The notes beneath the pieces are model-generated. The model saw only the letters and a program-made list of their open reading frames with translations. It made no database searches and had not been told where the DNA came from. From NCBI GenBank assembly GCA_036493735.1, contig DASXPH010000090.1, positions 1 through 64,000 of the forward strand: 64,000 bases of DNA, written 5' to 3'. The DNA is from AG2 sp036493735. GTDB taxonomy: Bacteria; Gemmatimonadota; Gemmatimonadetes; Gemmatimonadales; Gemmatimonadaceae. Shown one piece after another: positions 52,279-60,826 of this stretch. A program made the translations under genes and the position numbers. Positions within the stretch are counted from its first letter, which is position 1. Each line of letters begins with the position of its first letter.

Positions 52279-54972
52279 ATGCGGTTCCTCCACTGGGTCC
52301 GGAGTCTGTGGGCGAATCTCGTCCACCGCGACCGCGTCGAGGAATCGCTCGACGACGAGCTACGGGCGTATCTCGACCTGCTCACCGCCGACTACCAACG
52401 GCGCGGATTATCGCCTGACGAGGCGAGGCGCGCGGCGCTCGTGAACATTGGCGGACTCGCGCAGGTGAAGGAGCGCACGCGCGATGTGTGGGCGGGTGAT
52501 GCGCTCGCGATTGGTCGTCGCGAGCTCCGATATACGTGGCGAAGCCTTCGCCGCTCACCGGGGTTCCTCGTCACCGTCGTGCTGATTATCTCGCTCGGCA
52601 TCGGCGCGAACGCGACGATTTTCGGCGTCATCGACGACCTGCTCTTTCGGCCGCCGGCAAACGTGAAAAATCCCGACCGGGTCGTGCTGCTGACGATGGC
52701 GGTGCCCAAAGAGCGTGTTGGTCAGCAAACGCTGAACTTTCCGGTCTATCGCACGCTCCACGCGGAATGGCGCTCCGCCGAAGTCGTCGCCATCGCCGCG
52801 TCTGGACCGGTGCAGGTACCGCTCGGCCGCGGGACCGATGCCGAGGACGTGCTCGCGTTCCCGGTCAGCGCGAGCTACTTCCGGATGCTTGGCGTCGAGC
52901 CGGAGCGCGGCCGTTTTTTCGTGGATGACGAGGACGCCGAGCCGAACGGCGTGCCGGTCGCCGTCATCAGCGACGGTTTCTGGACACGGCACTTCGCGCG
53001 AGACCCCGAAGTGCTCGGCAAGGCGCTCGAAATCGGCAACCGGCGCTTCACGGTGATGGGCGTCTCCCCGCGCGGCTTCACCGGCACGGAGCTAGGGAGA
53101 GTGGATCTCTGGTTGCCCATCACCGCCGCTATGCGGCCGTTCGTCTCCGACAACCCGAACTGGCAGCGTGAGGCCTTCGGGACATACGCGCACCTGTTCG
53201 CGCGGGTGCGGCCGGAAGTTCCCTTTGCCGACGCTGCGCGAGAAGCAGGGCGCATTCTCGCGAATGCGTACCCGGATGCATGGTGGGATCGTAACGACCG
53301 TAGCCCACGGCTCATCCCCTTGCGGGTGGCGCGCTCGATGAATCTCGGCACGGAGAATTCGTTGCTGACGCTGCTCGCGGCGATGGCGCTCGTCGTTCTT
53401 TTGATCGTGATCGCCAACGTCGCGAGCCTGCTCCTGGCCCGTGCGCTACGCCGTCGCCGCGAGATTGCCGTGCGGCTCGCGCTCGGTGCATCGCGGGTGC
53501 AGCTCGTCAGGCTGCTGTTGACCGAGTGCCTGGTCCTGTCGGTGATGAGCGGCGTCGTGGCCGTGTTTGTCACCTATTGGTGTAGTGAAGCGATTCGCGG
53601 ACTGCTCTTCGCTGACGTGGCATGGAGCTCCTCGATCGTCAACGGTCGATTACTCGCCTTCTCGGCGCTCGCGGTCATGGTCGTCGCGCTTTTCGCGGGA
53701 CTGCTGCCGGCGCTCGAATCGACGCGAGCCGAGCTCACGACAGCGCTCAAGGCTGGCGCGCGGGAGGGCGGGGGGCAGCGCACCGGCTCACGACGAATGC
53801 TCATCATCGCACAAGTGGCGCTCACGACGATGCTGCTCGCCGGTGCCGGTCTCTTTCTCCGTTCGCTGCGGAACGTCTATGCGCTGCGGTTAGGCGTCGA
53901 CACCGACCGCGTGCTGTATGGCCAAATGTATCTCAGCGCGCTCGACAAACAGCCAGACGAGGTAGAGCTCCTCACACGCGCGCAGCTCGCGCGTGTTCGC
54001 GCGCTCCCCGGGATATCGCACGCAGCCGTCGCGCTGACGGTTCCATTCGGTCCCTCCTGGGGAGCTGACGTGCGCCTTCCCGGTGGCGACTCGCTGCCAC
54101 GCGGCGATGGCCCATACCTCAATCTCGTCGGCGGAGGGTATTTCGCCACGCTCGGAGCGCGCGTCCTCGAAGGGCGCGAGTTCACCGACGTCGATGATCG
54201 TCCCGCGAGCCCGCGCGTCGTCGTCGTGAGCGCAGCGATGGCGCGGCGAGTGTCACGCGGCGCGTCCGCGTTAGGCAGGTGCATCATCGTTGGCGAACAG
54301 GCGGCGCCGTGCGCGTCCATCGTCGGTGTGGTCGAGGACATCCGCCGCCAGCAGATGTTCGACGAGGAGCCACCGATGGTCTATCTTCCGCTCGCGCAAG
54401 CGCAGGTCGTCCCGAGAACCTGGCGCAGCGAGTTGTATCTGATCGCCCGACCGGTGGGGGATGCGGCGCGGATGATCGAGCCGATGCGTCGCGCGATGCA
54501 GAGCGCGGCGGCGGGCATGCCCCGCGCGACGGTCCAGCGGATTGCGGACAGGCCGGAGGTCCTGATGCAGATCCGGCAATGGCGTCTCGGGACCATGCTC
54601 TTCGGCAGCTTCGGGGTGCTGGCGTTGGTGCTCGCCGCGGTCGGGCTCTTCGGACTCATCTCGTATAGCGTCGCTAGCCGCGTTCACGAGATCGGCGTCC
54701 GCATGGCGCTGGGTGCGCGCGGGACGTCGGTCGCGGGGATGATCATGACGCAAGCACTCGTGGTGGACGCGATGGGCGTAGGTGCGGGGATCATAGCAGC
54801 GATCATCGCGCAACGGCTCATCGTGTCACTGCTGTACGGCGTCTCACCCTACGACCCGATTGTCTTTGCCGCGGTCACCGGCACGATGCTGCTGGTCGGC
54901 ATGGTGGCGAGCATCGTTCCGGTCGCGCAAGCGCTCTCGATCGACGCGCTGGAGGCGTTGAGAGCGGACTAG
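52279..54972 (+). CDS. ADOP-type FtsX/MacB-like permease with prefix domain, PadR-linked
   Basis: An 897-residue inner-membrane protein. Residues ~1-75 form the permease-prefix domain (VEESLDDELRAYLDLLTADYQRRGLSPDEARRAALVNIGGLAQVKERTRD) absent from the other two ADOPs here. The body has two FtsX/MacB halves, with SPGFLVTVVLIISLGIGANATIFGV, VVLLIVIANVASLLLARALRRRREIAVRLALGASRVQLVRLLL and FGLISYSVASRVHEIGVRMALGARGTSVAGMIM, ending LSIDALEALRAD. The ATG at 52279 follows the padR-like stop by 3 bases. Substrate unknown. Regulation by the PadR protein is likely. Confidence 0.92.
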   Translation: MRFLHWVRSLWANLVHRDRVEESLDDELRAYLDLLTADYQRRGLSPDEARRAALVNIGGLAQVKERTRDVWAGDALAIGRRELRYTWRSLRRSPGFLVTVVLIISLGIGANATIFGVIDDLLFRPPANVKNPDRVVLLTMAVPKERVGQQTLNFPVYRTLHAEWRSAEVVAIAASGPVQVPLGRGTDAEDVLAFPVSASYFRMLGVEPERGRFFVDDEDAEPNGVPVAVISDGFWTRHFARDPEVLGKALEIGNRRFTVMGVSPRGFTGTELGRVDLWLPITAAMRPFVSDNPNWQREAFGTYAHLFARVRPEVPFADAAREAGRILANAYPDAWWDRNDRSPRLIPLRVARSMNLGTENSLLTLLAAMALVVLLIVIANVASLLLARALRRRREIAVRLALGASRVQLVRLLLTECLVLSVMSGVVAVFVTYWCSEAIRGLLFADVAWSSSIVNGRLLAFSALAVMVVALFAGLLPALESTRAELTTALKAGAREGGGQRTGSRRMLIIAQVALTTMLLAGAGLFLRSLRNVYALRLGVDTDRVLYGQMYLSALDKQPDEVELLTRAQLARVRALPGISHAAVALTVPFGPSWGADVRLPGGDSLPRGDGPYLNLVGGGYFATLGARVLEGREFTDVDDRPASPRVVVVSAAMARRVSRGASALGRCIIVGEQAAPCASIVGVVEDIRRQQMFDEEPPMVYLPLAQAQVVPRTWRSELYLIARPVGDAARMIEPMRRAMQSAAAGMPRATVQRIADRPEVLMQIRQWRLGTMLFGSFGVLALVLAAVGLFGLISYSVASRVHEIGVRMALGARGTSVAGMIMTQALVVDAMGVGAGIIAAIIAQRLIVSLLYGVSPYDPIVFAAVTGTMLLVGMVASIVPVAQALSIDALEALRAD

Positions 54973-55137
54973 TCGAGCCTCGGTGCTCGCCGCGCCCCGA
55001 GTACTAAGAAAGACCCCCTTGCGCGAGCCGCTCGAAACGCTCATTCAGCTAGGCTGCGTCCACGAGAAGGCATGGCGCCTGCGACGTAGGGGACGCCTAC
55101 CGAGGACAAATTTCGACCGCTCGTAGAATTCGCGATA

Positions 55138-56427
55138 ATGGAAAGAGGTGCTCGCGGCGTGGCGAATGGCCGTGGCAGTCGATGGCTCGGAGCGACGGTG
55201 GCGAAGGTTCGCCTCACCGCCGTCCTCATGGCTATCCCGTTCTGGATCGGCGCTTTCGCGATCGGCCTCGACCCAGCCGGCGCCGTGCCGGCGGCGAAGT
55301 TCGTTAGGCATCGCACAAACGCCGCGTCGTCGCCAGAGCCCAGTGCCGTCGTCCGTGCGCCGGTTCTCCGATCGGCAATGGACAGCGGGGAGTTGATCTA
55401 TCGCGCTACCTGTGTGGCCTGCCACGGCGCGGACGGCACGGGCGCGCCGCAGACGACGGTGGGCTTCACCGCGCCCCTACCCGATTTCACCGACTGTAAC
55501 TTCGCCACACGCGAAACGGCCGCCGATTGGAGCGCCATCGTGCGTGATGGTGGGCCGGTGCGCGGGTTCAGCCGCATCATGCCGGCCTTCAGGGATCTGC
55601 TCACGCCGCAGCAGATCCGGAACGTCGTGGCGTATATCCACACCTTCTGCTCGGAGACGAAGTGGCCGCGCGGGGAATTCAACCTGCCGCTCGCCGACGT
55701 GACCGAGAAGGCATTTCCGGAGGACGAGCTCGTGCTGACGAGCAGCGTCGAGACCTACGGGCCGGGATCGTTCTCGAATCATCTCATCTATGAGAAGCGC
55801 TTCGGCGCGCGAGACCAACTGGAGCTCGATACGCCATTCGGTTTCACGAACCGTCCCGGCTCGACGTGGGCTGGCGGATTGGGTGACATCTCGGTCACCG
55901 GCAAGCACGTTCTCGTTTCGAGCCTGACGACAGGCACGATCCTGAGCGGTTTCGCCGGCATCATCCTGCCGACGGGTAGTCAGTCGCTTGGCCTCGGGAG
56001 CGGCACGACGGCGTTCGAGGGATCGCTCCTCGGTGGACAGCTCCTCCCCGGCCGGAGCTTCCTTCAGTACCAGGGCCTCTTCGAGATACCGACGCAGCTT
56101 GCGCTCGCCCCGCGCACCATGTCCTGGAGCGCAGCGTTAGGCACGAGCGTGCCCTTCACGCAGATCACCCGGCTCTGGTCGCCCATGCTCGAGGTGACGG
56201 GATCGCACGATCTCGTGAGCGGCGCGTCCGTTGACTGGGCCGTGGTCCCACAATTCCAGGTCACGCTGAGCGCGCTGCAGCACGTGCGAGCGAACCTTGG
56301 CGTCAATCTTCCACTGAATCAGCGCGAGACGCGCCACCCGCAGATTCTGGCCTACGTGCTGTGGGACACCTTCGACGGTCCGCTCTTCCAATACTGGCGT
56401 GGATGGTGCCCCGGATGCCAACACTGA
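55138..56427 (+). CDS. Cytochrome c domain fused to a beta-barrel
   Basis: A 429-residue protein. A hydrophobic segment at ~24-45 is followed by a monoheme cytochrome c domain (CVACHGADGTGAP, Cys92/Cys95/His96; candidate Met ligand in FSRIMPAF near 148; ends ~185). The rest (~190-425) shows alternating strands of a MetA/phenol-degradation-like outer-membrane barrel (LYPNGGxSFSNHLIYEKRF-like start, GGLGDISVTGKHVLV, GFAGIILPTGSQS, ILAYVLWDTF). A single chain thus could carry an electron to or across the outer membrane. It ends in WCPGCQH, a Cys pair without heme spacing. Its stop shares one base with the start of the five-heme cytochrome gene. Confidence 0.75.
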   Translation: MERGARGVANGRGSRWLGATVAKVRLTAVLMAIPFWIGAFAIGLDPAGAVPAAKFVRHRTNAASSPEPSAVVRAPVLRSAMDSGELIYRATCVACHGADGTGAPQTTVGFTAPLPDFTDCNFATRETAADWSAIVRDGGPVRGFSRIMPAFRDLLTPQQIRNVVAYIHTFCSETKWPRGEFNLPLADVTEKAFPEDELVLTSSVETYGPGSFSNHLIYEKRFGARDQLELDTPFGFTNRPGSTWAGGLGDISVTGKHVLVSSLTTGTILSGFAGIILPTGSQSLGLGSGTTAFEGSLLGGQLLPGRSFLQYQGLFEIPTQLALAPRTMSWSAALGTSVPFTQITRLWSPMLEVTGSHDLVSGASVDWAVVPQFQVTLSALQHVRANLGVNLPLNQRETRHPQILAYVLWDTFDGPLFQYWRGWCPGCQH

Positions 56428-58064
56428 TGCGCGTCGCTTCGTACCTCGCCGCGTTCGTGATGCTGGCGCTCGTCGTCGCCGCCACGGGCTACGGCACCGT
56501 CACCGATAGGGGCGCGCGCGTCAGTCCAGCGCATTTCCTGACCGCCGATCGATGCATGCCCTGCCACAACAGCCTAACGACTCCGTCGGGCCAGGATGCC
56601 TCGATCGGCTTCGACTGGCGCGCGTCGATCATGGCGAACTCCTCGCGCGATCCGTACTGGCAAGCAGGAGTGCGTCGCGAAACGCTCGATCATCCCGCCC
56701 TGTCGGCCGAGATCCAGGACGAATGTTCGACGTGCCATATGCCGATGCAGCGGTTCGCGGCGCACGCCGCCGACGGACGCGGCCAGGTGTTCGCGCATCT
56801 CCCGGCCAATCGCGGCACTGACCTGCTCGACAGCCTTTCTGCCGATGGGGTCTCCTGCACCACCTGCCATCAGATCCAGCGCGACAACTTCGGCCAGCGC
56901 TCGAGCTTCAATGGAGGCTTCGCGATCGATACGAAGTCGCCGCTCGAGCGGCGGCCGATCTTCGGACCGTACGTGGTTGATCGAGGCCACACCACGGTGA
57001 TGCACTCGTCGACGGGTTTTGTGCCCACAGAGTCGCCGCACGTTCGACAATCGGAGCTCTGCGCGACGTGCCACACTCTGTACACGCCGATCTACGATTC
57101 GTCGGGCACGCGCATCGGGACGCTTCCCGAGCAGATGCCGTTCCTGGAGTGGGAGCACAGCGCGTATCGGAACGAGCAGACGTGCCAATCCTGTCACATG
57201 GCGCTGGTCAACGCCGTCGGCGACAGCCAGCCGATTACGAGCATCAATGGACCGGCGCGCCCGGAGCTGCGCCGCCACTGGTTCCCCGGTGGGAATTTCT
57301 TCCTGCTCGGCGTGCTCAATCGCTATCGCGCCGAGCTGGCGGTCGAGGCCCAGCCGCAAGAGCTCGACGCGGCTGCGGCGCGGACGCGGGAGCTCCTCGG
57401 ACAGGCGGCACGCCTGCGGGTGACGCCGGAGCCTAACGAGAACGGCCGTGTCGTCGTCGATGTCGACGTCACGAACCTCACCGGCCACAAGCTCCCGACG
57501 GCGTATCCGTCGCGACGGGCGTGGCTGCACGTCGTCGTACGCGACAACGCCGGAAGGTCCCTGTTCGAGTCGGGTGCGCTGCTGCCGACTGGTCGCATCG
57601 TCGGGAACGACAACGACGACGACCGATTGAAGTACGAGCCGCACTATCGCGAAATCACACGGCCGGACCAGGTGCAGATCTATGAGAGCATCATGGTGGA
57701 CACGTATGGGGCGGTGACGACAGGCCTTCTCTTCGGCCGGCGGTACGCGAAAGACAATCGCATTCTGCCGCGCGGCTTCGACAAGGCGACGGCCGATTCC
57801 GATGTCGCGGTTCGCGGCGAGGCGGCGAGTGATCCCGGATTCGCGAGCGGTACGGCGCGAACGCGCTATGTGGTGGATGTCTCGCGCGCTCAGGGTCCGT
57901 TCCACGTCGAAGCGGAGCTGTGGTATCAGCCGATCGGGTTCCGGTGGGCGCAAAATCTTCGGCTGCGGCCATCGGACGAGAGCAGGCGATTCCTGGGGTA
58001 CTACGAGGCAATGTCGAACGAGGCGAGCATCGTACTCGCGCGGGACGCAGTGACTCTACGTTAG
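56427..58064 (+). CDS. Five-heme exported cytochrome c
   Basis: A 545-residue protein starting at ATG 56427, overlapping the previous stop by one base (TGATG). Signal segment YLAAFVMLALVVAATG is followed by five CxxCH motifs: CMPCH (Cys43), CSTCH, CTTCH, CATCH and CQSCH, all before residue ~265. The C-terminal half is a beta-rich domain (VVVDVDVTNLTGHKLPTAYPSRRAWLHVVVRDNAG) like the C-terminal domains of octaheme/nitrite-reductase-related cytochromes. Likely periplasmic or outer-membrane electron carrier, working with the cytochrome-barrel protein. The electron acceptor, iron or other, is not shown. Confidence 0.85.
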   Translation: MRVASYLAAFVMLALVVAATGYGTVTDRGARVSPAHFLTADRCMPCHNSLTTPSGQDASIGFDWRASIMANSSRDPYWQAGVRRETLDHPALSAEIQDECSTCHMPMQRFAAHAADGRGQVFAHLPANRGTDLLDSLSADGVSCTTCHQIQRDNFGQRSSFNGGFAIDTKSPLERRPIFGPYVVDRGHTTVMHSSTGFVPTESPHVRQSELCATCHTLYTPIYDSSGTRIGTLPEQMPFLEWEHSAYRNEQTCQSCHMALVNAVGDSQPITSINGPARPELRRHWFPGGNFFLLGVLNRYRAELAVEAQPQELDAAAARTRELLGQAARLRVTPEPNENGRVVVDVDVTNLTGHKLPTAYPSRRAWLHVVVRDNAGRSLFESGALLPTGRIVGNDNDDDRLKYEPHYREITRPDQVQIYESIMVDTYGAVTTGLLFGRRYAKDNRILPRGFDKATADSDVAVRGEAASDPGFASGTARTRYVVDVSRAQGPFHVEAELWYQPIGFRWAQNLRLRPSDESRRFLGYYEAMSNEASIVLARDAVTLR

Positions 58065-58068
58065 CCCC

Positions 58069-59055
58069 TCACCGCGCTTGCCGGCGGGCCATCAGGTACG
58101 AGCCGAGCACGAACACCGCCGCGACTGCTTGAGCGACGAGCGTCTCAACGGTTGGAAAGACCGCGAACCAGAGACCGGTCCAGGCGGGAAATGCGCGGGT
58201 GAGTGGGTGGATCGTCGTCGTCGTGAGCCAGCCGGCGAGCTGCATCTCCTGCGCTTGTTCGCCAACCATCACCAGGAGTACGGCGCCGAGCATCACGCCG
58301 GTGATGATGAGCATTTTCTTATACGGCAGACGGCGGTTCGCGACGAACGTCAACACGCCCACCGCGGCGGTGAAAGCGAGTCCGAGTGCGACGCCCTGGG
58401 CGACGGCCGCCGTGCCGAGCGACAAACGATAGCTCTGCAGGAAGAGCACGACCTCGAAGCCCTCGCGATAAACCGACGTGAAGCCGAGCAGGGCAAGGCC
58501 GAGGACGACCTTCTCTGGCGAGACCGTCCGTTGCGCGGCGCCGGCGAGCAGACGCTGCTTCCGTCGCGTGTGCAGTCCGATCCAACCGGTCCAGTAAACC
58601 TTGTGGAAGAACCAGTTCATCACGACCAGCAGCACGAGAATCGCCAGGAGCCCGGTCGCCGCCTGCACGTGGAGGGCGGGAACACTGTCCGTGAGCCGAT
58701 CGATGATCCGGACGACGATGAGCCAGGTCGCGAGCGTCGCGGCGCCGCCCACAAGTGTCCCCAGTCCAATCGGCTTCCGATAACGCTCGGCGGAGGCACG
58801 CATGCTCGCAGTGATCGCCGATAGTACGAGAATCGACTCGAGGCCTTCGCGGAATACGAGCACCGCGATGTCCACGACACGCGCCGAACTGCTGTGGGCG
58901 AGCGTCGGATCGGGGGAGCCACCGGCCGTGAACGCCGCCAGGATGGCGAGGAGCACGACGAGCGCGGCGGCGCTGACGAACGCGACCGTCCACGCGCCGG
59001 AGCGCGATGATGAAGGGGCCCCGCCTAAGCCGTGCGCGCCAGTCGCCATCTCCAC
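58069..59055 (-). CDS. FTR1-family iron permease
   Basis: A 328-residue inner-membrane protein of about seven helices, with both FTR1 iron-path motifs REGLE (VFREGLESILVLSAI, ~residues 69-84) and REGFE (VYREGFEVVLFLQ, ~195-207). It starts at GTG 59055 with GAGG 10 bases upstream; an ATG two codons in is also possible. EfeU-type ferrous or ferric uptake after oxidation is the known role. The convergent cytochrome operon ends 4 bases from its stop; EfeO and EfeB partners are not present in the window. The AT-rich stretch upstream may be a Fur-type operator. Confidence 0.87.
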   Translation of the reverse strand: MEMATGAHGLGGAPSSSRSGAWTVAFVSAAALVVLLAILAAFTAGGSPDPTLAHSSSARVVDIAVLVFREGLESILVLSAITASMRASAERYRKPIGLGTLVGGAATLATWLIVVRIIDRLTDSVPALHVQAATGLLAILVLLVVMNWFFHKVYWTGWIGLHTRRKQRLLAGAAQRTVSPEKVVLGLALLGFTSVYREGFEVVLFLQSYRLSLGTAAVAQGVALGLAFTAAVGVLTFVANRRLPYKKMLIITGVMLGAVLLVMVGEQAQEMQLAGWLTTTTIHPLTRAFPAWTGLWFAVFPTVETLVAQAVAAVFVLGSYLMARRQAR

Positions 59056-59399
59056 CAGTGGAAAACCTCGAGCAGTGGAGGCCAGGATCAGCCTCGCCGT
59101 TAATCCAAATAAAAATAATCGGGATTATCAAGCCTCGGCGAGATTCAGGGAAGCCCATGCGCCTAGCCTTCAAGGCTGAGAGCTCACGCCCGAACTGGCT
59201 GTTACCTGACCGGAACGGGAGCGACGTGGGATCGTCATGCGGGGCCGGGCACCGTGAACGCGCCAACGATTGGTACGTGGCGCGTGTTCCCCCTGCCCGG
59301 CCCATGCGCCTAACAGTTCGCGATGTCGCGGAGTAGTTCGGTGCGACGAGCGATGATATTCCTACGTATCCGCTTGCGAAGTGGGGCCTGCGCCCCGCG
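59056..59399. other. Intergenic region upstream of FTR1 gene
   Basis: These 344 bases hold the FTR1 promoter. No convincing ORF or RNA gene is seen. The left part (59094-59130) is strikingly AT-rich with an inverted repeat; the rest is GC-rich, with one imperfect octamer (gcctaaca near 59309). Confidence 0.5.
59094..59130 (-). promoter_or_regulatory. AT-rich dyad, candidate Fur-like operator of FTR1 gene
   Basis: taatcc (59101-59106) and ggatta (59122-59127) form a dyad. The minus strand reads GATAATCCCGATTATTTTTATT, with hexamers like those of a Fur box (GATAAT). It lies about 45 bases before the FTR1 start, so iron control is plausible. Confidence 0.4.
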
Positions 59400-60593
59400 T
59401 CAGAGCACCACGATCGGAGCTGTCCAGCGGAACGTGCCCCACTCGAGCACGAGCGTGCCGTGACGCGCGTCGAACGGGGCGATGGAGATAGTGAACTCCT
59501 CGACTGGTGCTTGAATCGTTTGGGCCTGCAGTGACGTCCGGCCCAAATCGTTTGATGGATTGTATTGGGTGCCCCACTGGCCGACTTGCTTGTTCACGAT
59601 CAACTCGGCGCCGCTGTCGCGGGGGATGGTCCAGAGCGTGTACGTGCCCTTGGGCAGGCGCAAGCCTCCAAGCGTGATCGCCGTCGTCGTCGTGAACTGC
59701 GTCGCGGCATTCGCTCCGGTGCGCCAGACGTGATCGATCGGAATGACGTCGCCAAGCAGCGCGCGTCCACGCGCGAGCGGCCGGCCGTAGTCGACTGTGA
59801 ACGATGCGTTGCCGATCGTTCCGCGAGCCGTATCACGAACACTCAACTGCTTCACGCCACCGGACTTCGTTTCCAGTGACGCAAAGCGGGCACCGATCGT
59901 GGCGACGTCGGGCTGGGTCGGCAAACGTGTGACATCGACTTTGTAGGTCGACCGTGCGCCGGAGTACGTGAGCATGTGGTACGCAGAGTCGAACGTCGCT
60001 TCGCCCGTTCCCGAAAGCCAATCGTGCCAGAGCTCCGCCTTGTGGCCGGGGAGGGGACGCACGAAGCCCTCGTGCAGCCCGAAGTTGTCGAACTCGCGAT
60101 CGATGTAGAACTGTAGCACACGCACGCTGTCGCCGGGCGCGAGCTTCGTCGAATCGGCGCGTTTCAGCGCGCCGGCAAAGTACAGATCGATGAGACTGTA
60201 CATTTGCGGCAGGTGCGCCATCGTGAGCCCGTGCGCCACCCGGAGCGCTTTGCGCTTCGTGCCGGTGCTGTCCTGCTTCGTGATGAACACGGAATCGCCG
60301 GTGTTATCGACGACGATGTGGCGCACTCGCTCACCCGGCGGCTCGCTCGGCGTGGTGATGTCCATTACGAGATGCTTGATGCTGCCGTCGGGAGCGAGCT
60401 CGATCTTCGAGTGGCGCTGGCGAACGCGCGGAAAGCGATCGACCTCGTCGCTCACGAGTGTGTTGCCGCTCCGGGTGACGCTCTCGATGGAGACCGTGTC
60501 CACGCCGAGCCGAGCGATGTAGCCGTAACGTTCGGTCCCGCGGCTGGCGGCGCAGGCTTGCACCGCGAGGAAGAGAAGGGCGAATCGTTTCAT
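59400..60593 (-). CDS. DUF2911 exported protein
   Basis: A 397-residue protein with a short signal peptide (RFALLFLAVQACAASRG). The N-terminal ~220 residues are beta-rich repeats (VDTVSIESVTRSGNTLVSDEVDRF ... MYSLIDLYFAGAL) like those of DUF2911 relatives. The C-terminal ~150 residues are DUF2911 itself: FTVDYGRPLARGRALLGDVIPIDHVWRTGANAATQFTTTTAITLGGLRLPKGTYTLWTIPRDSGAELIVNKQVGQWGTQYNPSNDLGR. The function is unknown in all members. It stands alone, with a nested palindrome (60679-60819) separating it from the barrel gene. Confidence 0.83.
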   Translation of the reverse strand: MKRFALLFLAVQACAASRGTERYGYIARLGVDTVSIESVTRSGNTLVSDEVDRFPRVRQRHSKIELAPDGSIKHLVMDITTPSEPPGERVRHIVVDNTGDSVFITKQDSTGTKRKALRVAHGLTMAHLPQMYSLIDLYFAGALKRADSTKLAPGDSVRVLQFYIDREFDNFGLHEGFVRPLPGHKAELWHDWLSGTGEATFDSAYHMLTYSGARSTYKVDVTRLPTQPDVATIGARFASLETKSGGVKQLSVRDTARGTIGNASFTVDYGRPLARGRALLGDVIPIDHVWRTGANAATQFTTTTAITLGGLRLPKGTYTLWTIPRDSGAELIVNKQVGQWGTQYNPSNDLGRTSLQAQTIQAPVEEFTISIAPFDARHGTLVLEWGTFRWTAPIVVL

Positions 60594-60678
60594 GGCTCGG
60601 CGCTGTTCGGGAAGCCACCAGCGTACGGTATTCCGCGACGGGGGCGCAACACGCCTGAGAGACTCTGACGACTTCCAT

Positions 60679-60819
60679 ACGCGTTGGGCGTTCAGCGTTG
60701 AGCGTCGGGCGCCTAATAGCGAACGAAGCGTCGATATGGTGGTGAGTGTTTGACCAGCTCACCACAAATCAACGCTTCGTTCAGTTTTCGTCACGCGCCA
60801 CGCTCAACGCGAAACGCGT
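60679..60819. repeat. Nested four-layer inverted repeat (GCGTTGA type)
   Basis: Four concentric pairs: acgcgt (60679/60814), gcgttgagcgt / acgctcaacgc (60695-60705 / 60800-60810), gaacgaagcgt / acgcttcgttc (60721-60731 / 60772-60782) and gtggtgag / ctcaccac (60739-60746 / 60758-60765), around an 11-base loop. The left flank has degenerate gcgttg(g/a/c)gcg units. It lies between two minus-strand genes and could terminate the upstream one. Confidence 0.75.
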
Positions 60820-60826
60820 CCCTCGA

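Noticed and set aside
55138..56427. C-terminal WCPGCQH as a second heme site
   Set aside because: Heme attachment requires CxxCH; here the residue after the second Cys is Gln, so only the CVACH site at residues 92-96 counts.
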